A DNA stretch of 64,000 nucleotides from Duganella aceris (GCF_011090165.1 NZ_JAADJT010000001.1:744001-808000); one strand, 5' to 3'. Positions 28,373-37,223 are shown, counted from the first letter of the stretch. A program made the numbers and translations. Notes: generated from the letters alone by a model not told the origin.

Positions 28373-29689
28373 ATGCAGGCCATGGCGCAGACGCATCCGG
28401 CCCTGTGGCATGACAAGCTGACCCTGCTGCTGGAATCGACCGGCGATGGCATGTTCGGCATCGACCTGGATGGCTGCTGCACCTTCATCAATCGCGCCGG
28501 CGCCGAGATTCTCGGCCATGCCGCCGACGCGGTGCTCGGCAAGAACATGCACGAGCTGATACATCACTCGCATCAGGACGGCTGCCATTATCCGGAAGCG
28601 CTGTGTCCGATCTTCCTGGCGTTTCGCACCGGACACCCTTGCCGCAACGATCAGGAAGTGTTCTGGCGCGCCGACGGCAGCTATTTCGCCGCCGAATACT
28701 CGTCGCATCCGGTGCTGGATCAGGGTGAGGTGCGCGGCGCCGTCATCACCTTCAACGATATCTCGCAACGCCGCCAGACCGAGGACGCGCTGCAACGCGC
28801 GCGCCAGGAGCTGGAACTGCGGGTCGAGCAGCGCACCGCCGAGCTGTCGCAGGCGCTGGTGCAATTGCGCCAGCTGTCGGCCCACACCGACGCGGTGCGC
28901 GAGGAGGAACGCAAGCGCATCGCGCGCGAGGTGCATGATGAGTTGGGCAGTCTGCTGGTGGCGCTCAAGTTCGATGTCAACTGGATCGCGCGCCGCGTCA
29001 CCGACCGCGAGCCGGTGGTGGACAAGTGCCGCACCATGAATCGGCTGATCGAGACGGCGGTCGAGGAGGTGGGGCGCATCATCACCGATCTGCGGCCCAG
29101 CATTCTGGACCATCAGGGTTTGATCGCGGCGCTGGAGTGGCAGTTGCAGGAGTTCGCCGACGCCACCGAGATCGTCTGCGATGCCGATATCGAGGCGGCG
29201 CCGGATGCGCCGGTGCCGGAGGCGGGATTGGCCACGGCGGTGTTCCGCATCTTTCAGGAAATGTTGAGCAATGTGGCGCGCCACTCCGGTGCCAGCGCGG
29301 TGCGGATCCGCATCAGGCTGCTGGCGCACGAGTTGCAGATGGAGGTGGCGGACAACGGCGTCGGCGCTCAGCCCGCCGCGCTCGACCACAAGAGCTCCTA
29401 CGGCGTGATGGGCATGCGCGAACGCGCGCTGCACTTCGGCGGCACGCTGCGCATCGACGGCAATCACGGCGGCGCGGTCAGTGGGCGCGGCATGGGCGGC
29501 GGCGGCGGCGTGGGCGGCGGCGGCGGCGTGGGCGGCGTCGTCGTGGGCGGTGGCGGTGTGGGCGACGTGGGTGGCGGCAAGGGCGGCGGCGTGGGTGGCG
29601 GCGAGGGCGGCGGCGTGGGTGGCGGCGAGGGCGGCGGCCACGGCACGCGGGTTCGCCTCAGCATCCCGCTGCGGGGAGCGGGCGCATGA
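28373..29689 (+). CDS. PAS-containing NarX-type sensor histidine kinase with glycine-rich insert
   Basis: 438 residues, no membrane segment. PAS domain about 15-130 including a cysteine/histidine-rich stretch (HHSHQDGCHYPEALCPI), coiled coil 133-180, HisKA_3 with phosphoacceptor H188 (ERKRIAREVHDELGSLL), then a HATPase domain (NVARHSGASAV, DNGVG, YGVMGMRERA). Between residues 371 and 423 a nearly pure Gly/Val tract interrupts the last strand pair of the ATPase domain before GTRVRLSIPL. Overlaps the response regulator by 4 bases. Confidence 0.9.
   Translation: MQAMAQTHPALWHDKLTLLLESTGDGMFGIDLDGCCTFINRAGAEILGHAADAVLGKNMHELIHHSHQDGCHYPEALCPIFLAFRTGHPCRNDQEVFWRADGSYFAAEYSSHPVLDQGEVRGAVITFNDISQRRQTEDALQRARQELELRVEQRTAELSQALVQLRQLSAHTDAVREEERKRIAREVHDELGSLLVALKFDVNWIARRVTDREPVVDKCRTMNRLIETAVEEVGRIITDLRPSILDHQGLIAALEWQLQEFADATEIVCDADIEAAPDAPVPEAGLATAVFRIFQEMLSNVARHSGASAVRIRIRLLAHELQMEVADNGVGAQPAALDHKSSYGVMGMRERALHFGGTLRIDGNHGGAVSGRGMGGGGGVGGGGGVGGVVVGGGGVGDVGGGKGGGVGGGEGGGVGGGEGGGHGTRVRLSIPLRGAGA
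29483..29641 (+). repeat. Glycine-codon simple-sequence expansion inside the kinase gene
   Basis: Runs of GGC/GTG-rich sequence; a 24-base unit is repeated exactly in tandem at 29591-29614 and 29615-29638. The length keeps the reading frame, so it encodes about 53 extra residues. Confidence 0.9.
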
Positions 29690-30321
29690 TCCGCGTCCTG
29701 CTGTGCGACGACCACCGCGTGGTGCGCGAAGGCCTGAAGCAAATCCTGGCCGACGCCGGCGACATCGAAGTGGCCGGCGAATGCGCCGACGGCCCGGAAG
29801 CGCTGCGCCAAGCCGGCATCCAGGCGATCGACATGGTGCTGCTCGACATCGCCCTGCCGGTGCAAGACGGCCTTGAAGTGCTGCGCCTGCTGAAACAGCG
29901 CACCCCACGCCTGCCGGTACTGATGCTCTCGACCTACCCTGAAAAACAATACGCGATGCGCTGCTACCGCCTCGGCGCCTCGGCCTACCTGAACAAGAGC
30001 GCCGACGCCGACCTGCTGCTGCTGGCGATCCGCAAGGTGGCCGCCGGCGGCATGTACGTCAGCCCCGGCATGGCCGAGGCGATGGCCGCCGACGTCGGCC
30101 GCCACGCCGGCAAGCTCGCGCACGAAACCCTGTCGCAACGCGAATACCAGGTGTTCGAAGCCATCGCCGCCGGCAGGAGCGTCGGCGAAATCGCGCGCGA
30201 CCTCGCCATCAGCCCGAACACCGTCAGCACCTACCGCGCCCGCATCCTGGAAAAAACCGGCGCCCACAACGACGTCGGCATCGCGCTGTACGCGGTGCAA
30301 CACCAGCTGATCCAACTGTAA
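29686..30321 (+). CDS. NarL/FixJ-family response regulator
   Basis: 211 residues. Receiver with D54 (MVLLDIALPVQDG) and a LuxR-type helix-turn-helix at about 148-195 (LSQREYQVFEAIAAGRSVGEIARDLAISPNTVSTYRARIL). ATGA overlap with the kinase gene fixes the pair. The cyanate operon starts 90 bases downstream in the same direction, so control of it is possible but unproven. Confidence 0.93.
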   Translation: MIRVLLCDDHRVVREGLKQILADAGDIEVAGECADGPEALRQAGIQAIDMVLLDIALPVQDGLEVLRLLKQRTPRLPVLMLSTYPEKQYAMRCYRLGASAYLNKSADADLLLLAIRKVAAGGMYVSPGMAEAMAADVGRHAGKLAHETLSQREYQVFEAIAAGRSVGEIARDLAISPNTVSTYRARILEKTGAHNDVGIALYAVQHQLIQL

Positions 30322-30361
30322 GCCGCCGTTTGTAGGGCCAGCACTACAGCCAAAAGCACCG

Positions 30362-30377
30362 TGGCGCGCCGCTTGCG
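30362..30377 (+). promoter_or_regulatory. Candidate sigma-54 promoter of the cyanate operon
   Basis: TGGCGCGCCGCTTGCG: matches TGGCAC-N5-TTGCA at all but two positions with exact GG-N10-GC spacing. The inferred start near 30388 gives a leader of about 24 bases containing the GAGGAG ribosome site (30400-30405) of the first gene. Its GCCGC spacer equals that of the site before the nitrilase cluster. Confidence 0.5.
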
Positions 30378-30411
30378 TGCACTCAGGACATTTCCACCTG
30401 AGGAGCCGTCC

Positions 30412-31791
30412 ATGTCGATCTTCCGTCCGTATGATGCCGACCGTCCCGCCGTTGCCTGTAGTTGCGGCCACCACGCCAGCGCCGCCGAACACGCCGCCGC
30501 AGAAACAGCCATCACCCCGGGCGTGGAGGAGCTCAGCAACGACGTCATCGAAGAGTCGCTGCTGCGCGCCATGTTCCCGCAAGCCAGCGTGCGGCGCGAC
30601 TTCCTGCGCGCCGTCGGCGCCAACACCGCGCGCGCCGCGATCGCCAGCGTGCTCCCTTTGGGTGCGCTGCAAGCGATGGCGCAGGAACGAACTGGTGCAA
30701 ACGGCGCACTGGAAAAGACCGACCTGAAGATCGGCTTCATCGCCATCACCTGCGCCGCGCCGCTGATCATGGCCGACCCGCTCGGCTTCTACCGCAAGCA
30801 GGGCCTGAACGTCACGCTGAACAAAACCGCCGGCTGGGCGCTGATCCGCGACAAGATCGTCAACAAGGAACACGACGCCTCGCACTTCCTGTCGCCGATG
30901 CCGCTGGCGATGTCGATGGGACTGGGCGCCAACCCGCTGCCGATGCGCGTCGCCACCATCCAGAACATCAACGGCCAGGCCATCACCCTGCACGTCAAGC
31001 ACAAGGACAAACGCGATCCGAAGCAGTGGAAGGGCTTCAAGCTGGCGATCCCGTTCGAATACTCGATGCACAACTTCCTGCTGCGCTACTACCTGGCCGA
31101 GCACGGCCTCGACCCCGACCGCGACGTCCAGCTGCGCGTCACGCCGCCGCCGGAAATGGTGGCCAATCTGCGCGCCGGCAATATCGACGGCTTCCTCGGC
31201 CCGGACCCATTCAACCAGCGCGCGGTCTACGATGAAGTTGGCTTCATCCACATCCTGTCCAAGGAAATCTGGGACGGCCACCCATGCTGCGCCTTTGGCG
31301 CGCCGGACGAGTTCGTCAAGCAGAACCCGAATACTTTCGCCGCGCTGTTCCGCGCCGTGCTGACCGCCGCCGCCATGGCGCGCGACCCGGCCAACCGCGC
31401 GCTGGTGGCCAAAGTGATCTCGCCAGCGGCCTACCTGAACCAGCCGGAGACGGTGGTGCAACAGGTGTTGACCGGCAAATTCGCCGACGGCCTGGGCAAC
31501 GTGCGCAACGTGCCGGGCCGCGCCGATTTCGATCCGGTGCCGTGGCAATCGATGGGCGTGTGGATCCTGACGCAGATGAAGCGCTGGGGCTACATCAAGG
31601 ACGACGTCGACTACCAGGCCATCACCGAAAAAGTGTTCCTGCTGACCGACGCCAAGAAGCATATGAAGGAACTTGGCCAGACCGTGCCGGCCGGCGTCAA
31701 CAAGCCGATCAGCGTGATGGGCAAGGCCTTCGATCCGTCCAAGGCCGCCGCCTACGCCGACAGCTTCGCCATCAAGCGGAGCAGCCGATGA
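30412..31791 (+). CDS. cynA: Cyanate/nitrate-type ABC transporter substrate-binding protein
   Basis: 459 residues, CmpA/NrtA family. A twin-arginine signal (RRDFLRAVG at 61-69, hydrophobic region to about 88, cleavage near LQAMAQ) is preceded by an unusual 60-residue extension containing CSCGHH. The mature domain shows DLKIGFIAITCAAPLIMADPLGFY and MRAGNIDGFLGPDPFNQRA-like segments of the nitrate/bicarbonate/cyanate binding group. The start has a GAGGAG ribosome site. Cyanate as substrate is inferred from cynS three genes on. Confidence 0.88.
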   Translation: MSIFRPYDADRPAVACSCGHHASAAEHAAAETAITPGVEELSNDVIEESLLRAMFPQASVRRDFLRAVGANTARAAIASVLPLGALQAMAQERTGANGALEKTDLKIGFIAITCAAPLIMADPLGFYRKQGLNVTLNKTAGWALIRDKIVNKEHDASHFLSPMPLAMSMGLGANPLPMRVATIQNINGQAITLHVKHKDKRDPKQWKGFKLAIPFEYSMHNFLLRYYLAEHGLDPDRDVQLRVTPPPEMVANLRAGNIDGFLGPDPFNQRAVYDEVGFIHILSKEIWDGHPCCAFGAPDEFVKQNPNTFAALFRAVLTAAAMARDPANRALVAKVISPAAYLNQPETVVQQVLTGKFADGLGNVRNVPGRADFDPVPWQSMGVWILTQMKRWGYIKDDVDYQAITEKVFLLTDAKKHMKELGQTVPAGVNKPISVMGKAFDPSKAAAYADSFAIKRSSR

Positions 31792-32639
31792 GGGGCGCCG
31801 GACTGGGCCTGCGCGCCGCGCTGGTCTCGCTGCTGTTGCTGCTGGTGCTGGTGCTCGGCTGGCACCTGGCGACGCTGAGGCCAACACCGGCCGCGAGCGC
31901 GCAGGACGACGAATATGCCGCGCTGATGGGCAAGAGCAGCGCCGCGCCCAAGACCGGCGGCGGCTTCCCGACGCCGGCCGAGTTCGCGCACGCGGCGGCC
32001 GGCCATCTGGCGCATCCGTTCTACGACAACGGCCCCAACGACAAGGGCATCGGCATCCAGCTGGGCTACTCGCTGGCGCGGGTCGGCGTCGGCTTTGTCG
32101 CCGCCGCGCTGGTGGCGATTCCGGTCGGCTTCCTGCTTGGCATGTCGCCGCTGATGCAGCGCGCGTTGAATCCCTACGTGCAGATCCTCAAGCCGATCTC
32201 GCCGCTGGCGTGGATGCCGCTGGCGCTGTACACGATCAAGGATTCCTCGCTGTCGGGCATGTTCGTCATCTTCATCTGCGCGCTGTGGCCGATGCTGATG
32301 AACACCGCCTTCGGCGTCGCCTCGGTGCGGCGCGACTGGCGCAACGTCGCCCGCACGCTGGAGGTCGGTCCGCTGCGCACCGCGCTGCTGGTGATCCTGC
32401 CGGCCGCCGCGCCGACGATATTGACCGGCATGCGCATCTCGATGGGCATCGCCTGGCTGGTCATCGTCGCGGCCGAGATGCTGGTCGGCGGCACCGGCAT
32501 CGGCTACTTCGTCTGGAACGAATGGAACAACCTGTCGCTGACCAGCGTGTTGTTCGCGATTCTGTTGATCGGCCTGGTCGGCATGCTGCTGGACCTGCTG
32601 CTGGGCCGCCTGCAAGCGATGGTGACCTATGTCGAATAA
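31788..32639 (+). CDS. cynB: ABC transporter permease, cyanate type
   Basis: 283 residues with about six membrane segments. The first (ALVSLLLLLVLVLGWHLATL) is followed by a 90-residue loop; the EAA-type coupling motif is VRRDWRNVARTLEVGPLRTALLVILPAAAPTILTGMRI. NrtB/SsuC-like family. ATGA overlap with the binding-protein gene, 11-base overlap with the ATPase gene. Confidence 0.92.
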   Translation: MRGAGLGLRAALVSLLLLLVLVLGWHLATLRPTPAASAQDDEYAALMGKSSAAPKTGGGFPTPAEFAHAAAGHLAHPFYDNGPNDKGIGIQLGYSLARVGVGFVAAALVAIPVGFLLGMSPLMQRALNPYVQILKPISPLAWMPLALYTIKDSSLSGMFVIFICALWPMLMNTAFGVASVRRDWRNVARTLEVGPLRTALLVILPAAAPTILTGMRISMGIAWLVIVAAEMLVGGTGIGYFVWNEWNNLSLTSVLFAILLIGLVGMLLDLLLGRLQAMVTYVE

Positions 32640-33423
32640 CCCTTCCTTCCTGCGCGTCGAAAGCCTCGGCAAACGCTACCTGCCGGCGGCGCCGCCGGTG
32701 TTCGAGAACGTCTCCTTCGACATCGCGCAAGGCGAATTCGTCTGCATCATCGGCCACTCCGGCTGCGGCAAGTCGACCATCCTCAACGTGCTGGCCGGAT
32801 TGGAGACAGCGAGCGAGGGCGTCGCCTTCATGGCCAACCGCGAGATCGCCGGCCCCAGTCTGGATCGCGGCGTGGTGTTCCAGGGCCATGCGCTGATGCC
32901 GTGGCTGTCGGTGCTGGACAACGTCGCCTTCGCCGTCAAGTCGCGCCACCGCGACTGGACGCGCCAGCAGGTGGTAGCGCACGCCTGGCGCTTCATCGAG
33001 ATGGTCGGCCTGTCAGGCTCCGAACACAAGAAACCGTCCGAGCTATCGGGCGGCATGAAGCAGCGGGTCGGCATCGCCCGCGCGTTTTCGATCGAGCCGA
33101 AGATGCTGCTGCTGGACGAACCCTTCGGCGCGCTCGATGCGCTGACGCGCGGCGTGATCCAGGACGAACTGCTGAAGATCTGCGCCGCCACCCGCCAGAC
33201 CGTGTTCATGATCACCCACGACGTCGACGAGGCGATCCTGTTGGCCGACAAGATCCTGCTGATGTCCAACGGCCCGCGCGCGCGCATCGCCGAAGCCGTC
33301 GTCAATCCGCTGCCGAAGCACCGCAGCCGCGCCGGCATGCATCACGATCCGCAGTTCTACCCGTTGCGCAATCACCTGATGGACTTCCTGGTCCATCGCT
33401 CCAGACAACTCACCCCCACGTAA
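32629..33423 (+). CDS. cynD: ABC transporter ATP-binding protein, cyanate type
   Basis: 264 residues. Walker A IIGHSGCGKST, signature LSGGMKQRVGIARA, Walker B MLLLDEPFGALD and switch histidine MITHDVDEA are all intact. NrtD/SsuB family. Energises uptake through the adjacent permease. Confidence 0.94.
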   Translation: MSNNPSFLRVESLGKRYLPAAPPVFENVSFDIAQGEFVCIIGHSGCGKSTILNVLAGLETASEGVAFMANREIAGPSLDRGVVFQGHALMPWLSVLDNVAFAVKSRHRDWTRQQVVAHAWRFIEMVGLSGSEHKKPSELSGGMKQRVGIARAFSIEPKMLLLDEPFGALDALTRGVIQDELLKICAATRQTVFMITHDVDEAILLADKILLMSNGPRARIAEAVVNPLPKHRSRAGMHHDPQFYPLRNHLMDFLVHRSRQLTPT

Positions 33424-33434
33424 AGGAAAGCATC

Positions 33435-33878
33435 ATGGACCGTCAACAAGTCACGCAGAAAATCATCTCCGTCAAAGTCGCGCAGCACATGCGCTGGACC
33501 GATATCGCGGCCGAGGTCGGACAAAGCAAGGAATGGACGACCGCCGCGCTGCTCGGCCAGATGACGCTGAACCGCGCCCAGGCCGACAAGGTGCAGGCGC
33601 TGTTCGGCCTGACCGACGAGGAAACCGCCTGGCTGCAGATCGTACCGTACAAGGGTTCGCTGGAGAGCGCGGTGCCGACCGATCCGCTGATCTACCGCTG
33701 GTACGAGATCGTCAGCGTCTACGGCACCACCATCAAGGAATTGATCCACGAGGAATTCGGCGACGGCATCATGAGCGCCATCGATTTCTCGATGGACATC
33801 CAGCGCGAGGCCGACCCGAAGGGCGACCGCGTGCAGGTGGTCCTGAGCGGCAAATTCCTGCCGTACAAATCCTACTGA
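33435..33878 (+). CDS. cynS: Cyanase (cyanate hydratase)
   Basis: 147 residues. The catalytic residues R88, E91 and S114 (equivalents of R96, E99, S122 in E. coli) lie in PTDPLIYRWYEIVSVYG and FGDGIMSAIDF. N-terminal helical DNA-binding-like domain and C-terminal KFLPYKSY end are typical. Converts cyanate and bicarbonate to ammonia and CO2. AAAGGAAAG ribosome site; the stop abuts the stop of the convergent DUF3034 gene. Confidence 0.97.
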   Translation: MDRQQVTQKIISVKVAQHMRWTDIAAEVGQSKEWTTAALLGQMTLNRAQADKVQALFGLTDEETAWLQIVPYKGSLESAVPTDPLIYRWYEIVSVYGTTIKELIHEEFGDGIMSAIDFSMDIQREADPKGDRVQVVLSGKFLPYKSY

Positions 33879-34769
33879 TCAGAAACCGGCTTGCGCCGAC
33901 AGGTACAGGCCGCGCTGTTTCTTCGGATTGAAGATGGTGATATCGCCCAGGTTGGCGTAGGCCGCCGTGATCGAGAAGTGCTTGGTCGGGAACCAGGCCA
34001 CGAAGGCATCGTAATACGCCTTCTCGTCGTCGACGCCGAGGTTGTGCGGCTTGCGGCGATACTCCGCGCCGAACGCCAGCTTGCGGTTGACCAGGTAGGC
34101 CACCGACACTTCCGGCATCACGCGGGTGCTGTCGTTCTGGTCGCCGCCGAAACCGAGCAACCCCATCTGGTTGGCGCGGGTCGCGCGCAGCGTGCCGTTC
34201 AGCAGCAGGCTTTGCTCGAACAGGATCTTGGTGGCCGCCACGTAGTAGTCGTAGCCTGAATCGTCCTTGGCGCCGAGCTGCTTGACGTTGGTCACGCCCA
34301 GCGCGCCCAGGCCGCCGATGCCCTTGTTCTTCTTGTACATGATGCCGACCGCGACCTGCGGCATCAGGCTGTCCTGTTCGTAGACGGCGTCGCCGGCCAG
34401 CTTCAGCTTCAAGCCGACGATGTCCTGCTTGATGTTGAGCTTGTCCAACGGCGCCAAGCTGCCCTTGAATTCCTGGTTCGCCAGCGACAGCTCCAGCCGG
34501 TCCGCGATACCGACCGCGACGCCGTAGCTGCCCAGCTTGTAATCCTGGGTGTCGATGTAGGTGTAGTGCGCGTTGCCGCCCCAGCTGTCGCGGGTGCCGT
34601 AGCCGGTGATCAGCGCCCATGGCGTGATGCCGCCGCCGCCCGCGCCTTCGACCTGGCTGACGCCGCCGGTGGCGAGGAATTTGCCCATATCGGGTTTGCC
34701 TTGCGCGGCGGCCGCGCCGCACGCGAGTACAGCCGAAACCGCCAGTGAGGCAGTGATGATTTTTTTCAT
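33879..34769 (-). CDS. DUF3034 family outer-membrane-like protein
   Basis: 296 residues with a clear signal peptide (MKKIITASLAVSAVLACGAAAAQ). The body alternates short amphipathic strands and glycine turns (GSYGVAVGIADRLELSLAN, LAFGAEYRRKPHNL) and ends in an aromatic residue (LSAQAGF), as expected of an outer-membrane barrel. 19 bases downstream of the truncated-haemoglobin gene, so probably co-expressed. Function unknown. Confidence 0.85.
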   Translation of the reverse strand: MKKIITASLAVSAVLACGAAAAQGKPDMGKFLATGGVSQVEGAGGGGITPWALITGYGTRDSWGGNAHYTYIDTQDYKLGSYGVAVGIADRLELSLANQEFKGSLAPLDKLNIKQDIVGLKLKLAGDAVYEQDSLMPQVAVGIMYKKNKGIGGLGALGVTNVKQLGAKDDSGYDYYVAATKILFEQSLLLNGTLRATRANQMGLLGFGGDQNDSTRVMPEVSVAYLVNRKLAFGAEYRRKPHNLGVDDEKAYYDAFVAWFPTKHFSITAAYANLGDITIFNPKKQRGLYLSAQAGF

Positions 34770-34788
34770 TGTTCTGCTCCTGACGGGA

Positions 34789-35262
34789 TTATTTGGTCAC
34801 GATAGCGCGCTGCATCGGCGCCAGCTTGGCGACCAGCTTGTTCGCTACGCTGTTGGGCACGTTGTGCTGTTCCATCGCGATCTGCAAATCCTCGGTCAGG
34901 GCATTGAACATGGCGTTGGTGATCTTCAGGTCCTGGTGCACGGTGGCCATGTCGCGCACGGTGCCGACGCCGTCCATCGTCTTGTCGCGGTACTTGCCGC
35001 TGTACTTGCACGGGCCGCCGGCGAATTCGCAGAACTGTTCCTGCAGGCGCACGTTCAGCTGCACCATGTCGAAGTCGGCGAAGCTGTCCTTGATGCGCGG
35101 ATCGGCCAGCAGCATCGGCACGAAGGTATCGACGATCTTCTTGATGCCTTCCTTGCCGCCCAGGCCCTGGTAAGTGGAGTCGTCGGTGTAAGGGGTTTGC
35201 GCCATCGCCAGCGACGACGCGAATATCAGGCCGCAACCAACCAGCTTGATGAATTTTTTCAT
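34789..35262 (-). CDS. Exported group I truncated haemoglobin
   Basis: 157 residues. A signal peptide (KFIKLVGCGLIFASSLAMA) precedes a 2-on-2 globin: SLYQxLGG-like STYQGLGGKEGIKKIVDTF, DPRIKDSFADFD, and the proximal histidine in VHQDLKITNAMFNALTEDL. ATG 35262 has AAGGA upstream and is preferred over an earlier in-frame ATG. The signal peptide places the haem protein in the periplasm, unusual for trHb; a role in O2/NO chemistry there is inferred. Confidence 0.9.
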   Translation of the reverse strand: MKKFIKLVGCGLIFASSLAMAQTPYTDDSTYQGLGGKEGIKKIVDTFVPMLLADPRIKDSFADFDMVQLNVRLQEQFCEFAGGPCKYSGKYRDKTMDGVGTVRDMATVHQDLKITNAMFNALTEDLQIAMEQHNVPNSVANKLVAKLAPMQRAIVTK

Positions 35263-35351
35263 ATCAGTCCTTGAATGCAAAAGAGATAAAGAGATTCAGC
35301 GGGGGCGCGGCTTTCCAGCAATTTATCAGATCGGGGTAAAGAGCCGGTATT

Positions 35352-35774
35352 TTACTTGGGAAATAAAATCATTTGGGTGCATCTGAACAACGCTATTGTT
35401 TTGCCAGTGGCTTTGTTGGTCACGGTCGCATCCCACACCTGCGTGGTGCGGCCCAGATGCACGACTTTGGCGGTCGCCACCACCACGCCTTCGCGCGCGG
35501 TGCCGAGGTGATTCGATTTCAATTCGATAGTGGTGAAGTTCTGCGCGCCGTCCGGCAGGTGCGAGAAGCAGGCGTAGCCGCAGGCGGTGTCGGCCAGCGT
35601 CACCACGCTACCGGCGTGCAGGAAGCCGTTCGGCGCCAGGTGGTTGCCGGTGACGGCGAACTCCGCCACCACCTCGCCTTCCTTGACGGAAGTGATGACG
35701 ATGCCCAGATGGTCCGGCAAGGTGCCCTTGCCGAATTCGTTGAAATATTCCGGCGTGAATTTGCTGGCGTCCAT
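35352..35774 (-). CDS. PaaI-type hotdog-fold thioesterase
   Basis: 140 residues. NHLAPNGFLHAGSVVTLADTACGYACF is the acyl-thioesterase hotdog signature, followed by IELKSNHLGTAREGVVVATAKVVHLGRTTQVWDATV. Acyl-CoA hydrolase of unknown specificity. ATG 35774 starts the family-like MDASKFTPEYF. Confidence 0.9.
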   Translation of the reverse strand: MDASKFTPEYFNEFGKGTLPDHLGIVITSVKEGEVVAEFAVTGNHLAPNGFLHAGSVVTLADTACGYACFSHLPDGAQNFTTIELKSNHLGTAREGVVVATAKVVHLGRTTQVWDATVTNKATGKTIALFRCTQMILFPK

Positions 35775-35833
35775 GTATGCTCTTTCGCGGATGAGGGCAG
35801 TGCCCGACATCCGCGATGATAGCAATTTTCACA

Positions 35834-36538
35834 CTACATTACGCGGACCCAATTGCCTTTGTACAGGATCGGACCGGTGGGGCCGTTCGGATTCGGCGAG
35901 CCGCCCTTCGGTTCCAGCGTCACCGCCAGCACCGCCACATCGTCGCCGATGGCGGCGGCCGTCAGCGCCAGCTTGACCTCGCCGCGATCCGACAACAGGC
36001 CCAGCGAACGCGGATTGCCCTGCTTCGGCACCGCCCACAGTTCCAGCGACTTGTCGCCCGCCACCGGCGCCGCGCCGACCGCGCGCACCGTCATCGTCTT
36101 GCGGCTGCTGTCGCCGGTCAGCACCAGCGCGGTCTGCGCCTTCTCGTCGACCAGCGTGGCGACGTAGTCGAGCTGCGGCGCCTCCAGCGTACGGGTGGCG
36201 ATCACCACCACCAGCAGGGCCGCGACAGCGGTCGACACCACGCCCAGCGAACGCCAGAAGTCGACCGATTCGTTGCGCCAGAACTGCCAGGCAGGGTAGA
36301 TGCGCGGCAGGTTGAGGCGGCGCTCGATGCCGGCCCAGACCTGCTTGCGCGGATGCTGCGCGGTGGCGAATTCGGCCAGCGGCGTCAGCCGGTCCTGCCA
36401 TTCGACGGTGGTGCGGCGCAGCGCCGCGTCGTTGTGCAGATAGCCCTCGAAGCGGCGGCGCGCGCCGCCCTTCAAGGTGCCCAGCACGTATTCGGCGGCC
36501 AGCTTTTCGCGCAGCGGAGCGTTGTCGCGGATGTTCAT
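35834..36538 (-). CDS. Anti-sigma factor, RskA-like
   Basis: 234 residues. Cytoplasmic N-terminus ([25 protein letters not shown]) resembles anti-sigma-K factor RskA and lacks a zinc HxxxCxxC motif. One membrane segment ([17 protein letters not shown], about 96-112) and a periplasmic RskA-type C-terminal domain ([31 protein letters not shown]). Overlaps the sigma gene by 4 bases. Regulated release of the sigma factor is expected. Confidence 0.88.
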   Translation of the reverse strand: MNIRDNAPLREKLAAEYVLGTLKGGARRRFEGYLHNDAALRRTTVEWQDRLTPLAEFATAQHPRKQVWAGIERRLNLPRIYPAWQFWRNESVDFWRSLGVVSTAVAALLVVVIATRTLEAPQLDYVATLVDEKAQTALVLTGDSSRKTMTVRAVGAAPVAGDKSLELWAVPKQGNPRSLGLLSDRGEVKLALTAAAIGDDVAVLAVTLEPKGGSPNPNGPTGPILYKGNWVRVM

Positions 36539-37119
36539 GCGCGCTCTCCCTTCGCCAGGCAGGTCTTCAGCCGTTCCAGGCTGCGCCGGATCCAGGTCTT
36601 GACCGTGCCGATCGGCAGCGCCATCTGCGCCGCCACTTCGCTGTGCGACAGGTCGTGGAAGAACGCCAGGCCGATCACCTGCCGGTGCAGGCCTTCCAGC
36701 GCCGACATGCAATACGCCAGGGCTTTCGCGTCGCTACTCATTTGCAAGGCCTCGATGGGCGTCTTGCCAGGATCTTGCAACGCATTGATCACCTCACTAT
36801 CAAACTGCTCGCCGTCGATTTCGGCATTCACATCGCTGCGGCGCAAGAGATCGAAAGCCTTGTTGCGCACGATGGTGGTCATCCACGTCATCGGTGCGGC
36901 CAAATGGCTTTGATATGTGCCGGCGTTGTTCCAGATCGCGACGAAACTTTCCTGCATCACCTCTTCGGCCAGTTCGCGCTTGATCAATATACGCAGCGCG
37001 AAGCCAAACAGTTTCGCCGAAGTAGCATCGTAGAGGGAACGAAATGCCACGGCGTCGCGGTTTGCGGCACCTTGCAGCCATATGCGTAGCTGCTGGGGAT
37101 CGAGAGTGTGGTCGGTCAC
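36535..37119 (-). CDS. ECF sigma factor
   Basis: 194 residues from a GTG at 37119 preceded by GAAGG. Region 2 is [39 protein letters not shown] with [16 protein letters not shown]; region 4 is [31 protein letters not shown]. SigK/RpoE-like with its anti-sigma gene downstream. Divergent from the TonB receptor gene, whose upstream region carries a promoter core shared with the DUF4331 gene. Confidence 0.92.
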   Translation of the reverse strand: MTDHTLDPQQLRIWLQGAANRDAVAFRSLYDATSAKLFGFALRILIKRELAEEVMQESFVAIWNNAGTYQSHLAAPMTWMTTIVRNKAFDLLRRSDVNAEIDGEQFDSEVINALQDPGKTPIEALQMSSDAKALAYCMSALEGLHRQVIGLAFFHDLSHSEVAAQMALPIGTVKTWIRRSLERLKTCLAKGERA

Positions 37120-37164
37120 TGCGCGCCTTCGAATAATGAGGAGATAAGAAAAATACCACAGTTT

Positions 37165-37190
37165 GAATCCGCCAACGATGATGTCCCGTA
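37165..37190 (+). promoter_or_regulatory. ECF-type promoter of the TonB receptor gene
   Basis: GAATCC (37165-37170), 16-base spacer, CGTA (37187-37190), preceded by TTT. The same TTTGAATCC-N16-CGTA core recurs before the DUF4331 gene. Predicted start near 37197, 27 bases before the ATG. Assignment to the divergent ECF sigma factor is inference. Confidence 0.65.
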
Positions 37191-37223
37191 CAAGCTTCAC
37201 AAGACAACAACAGTGGAGACGGG

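Noticed and set aside
29464..31887. An 807-codon open frame on the minus strand across the kinase tract and cyanate genes
   Set aside because: It is a by-product of high GC; its sequence is the complement of the Gly tract and of well-identified genes, with no family-like motifs.
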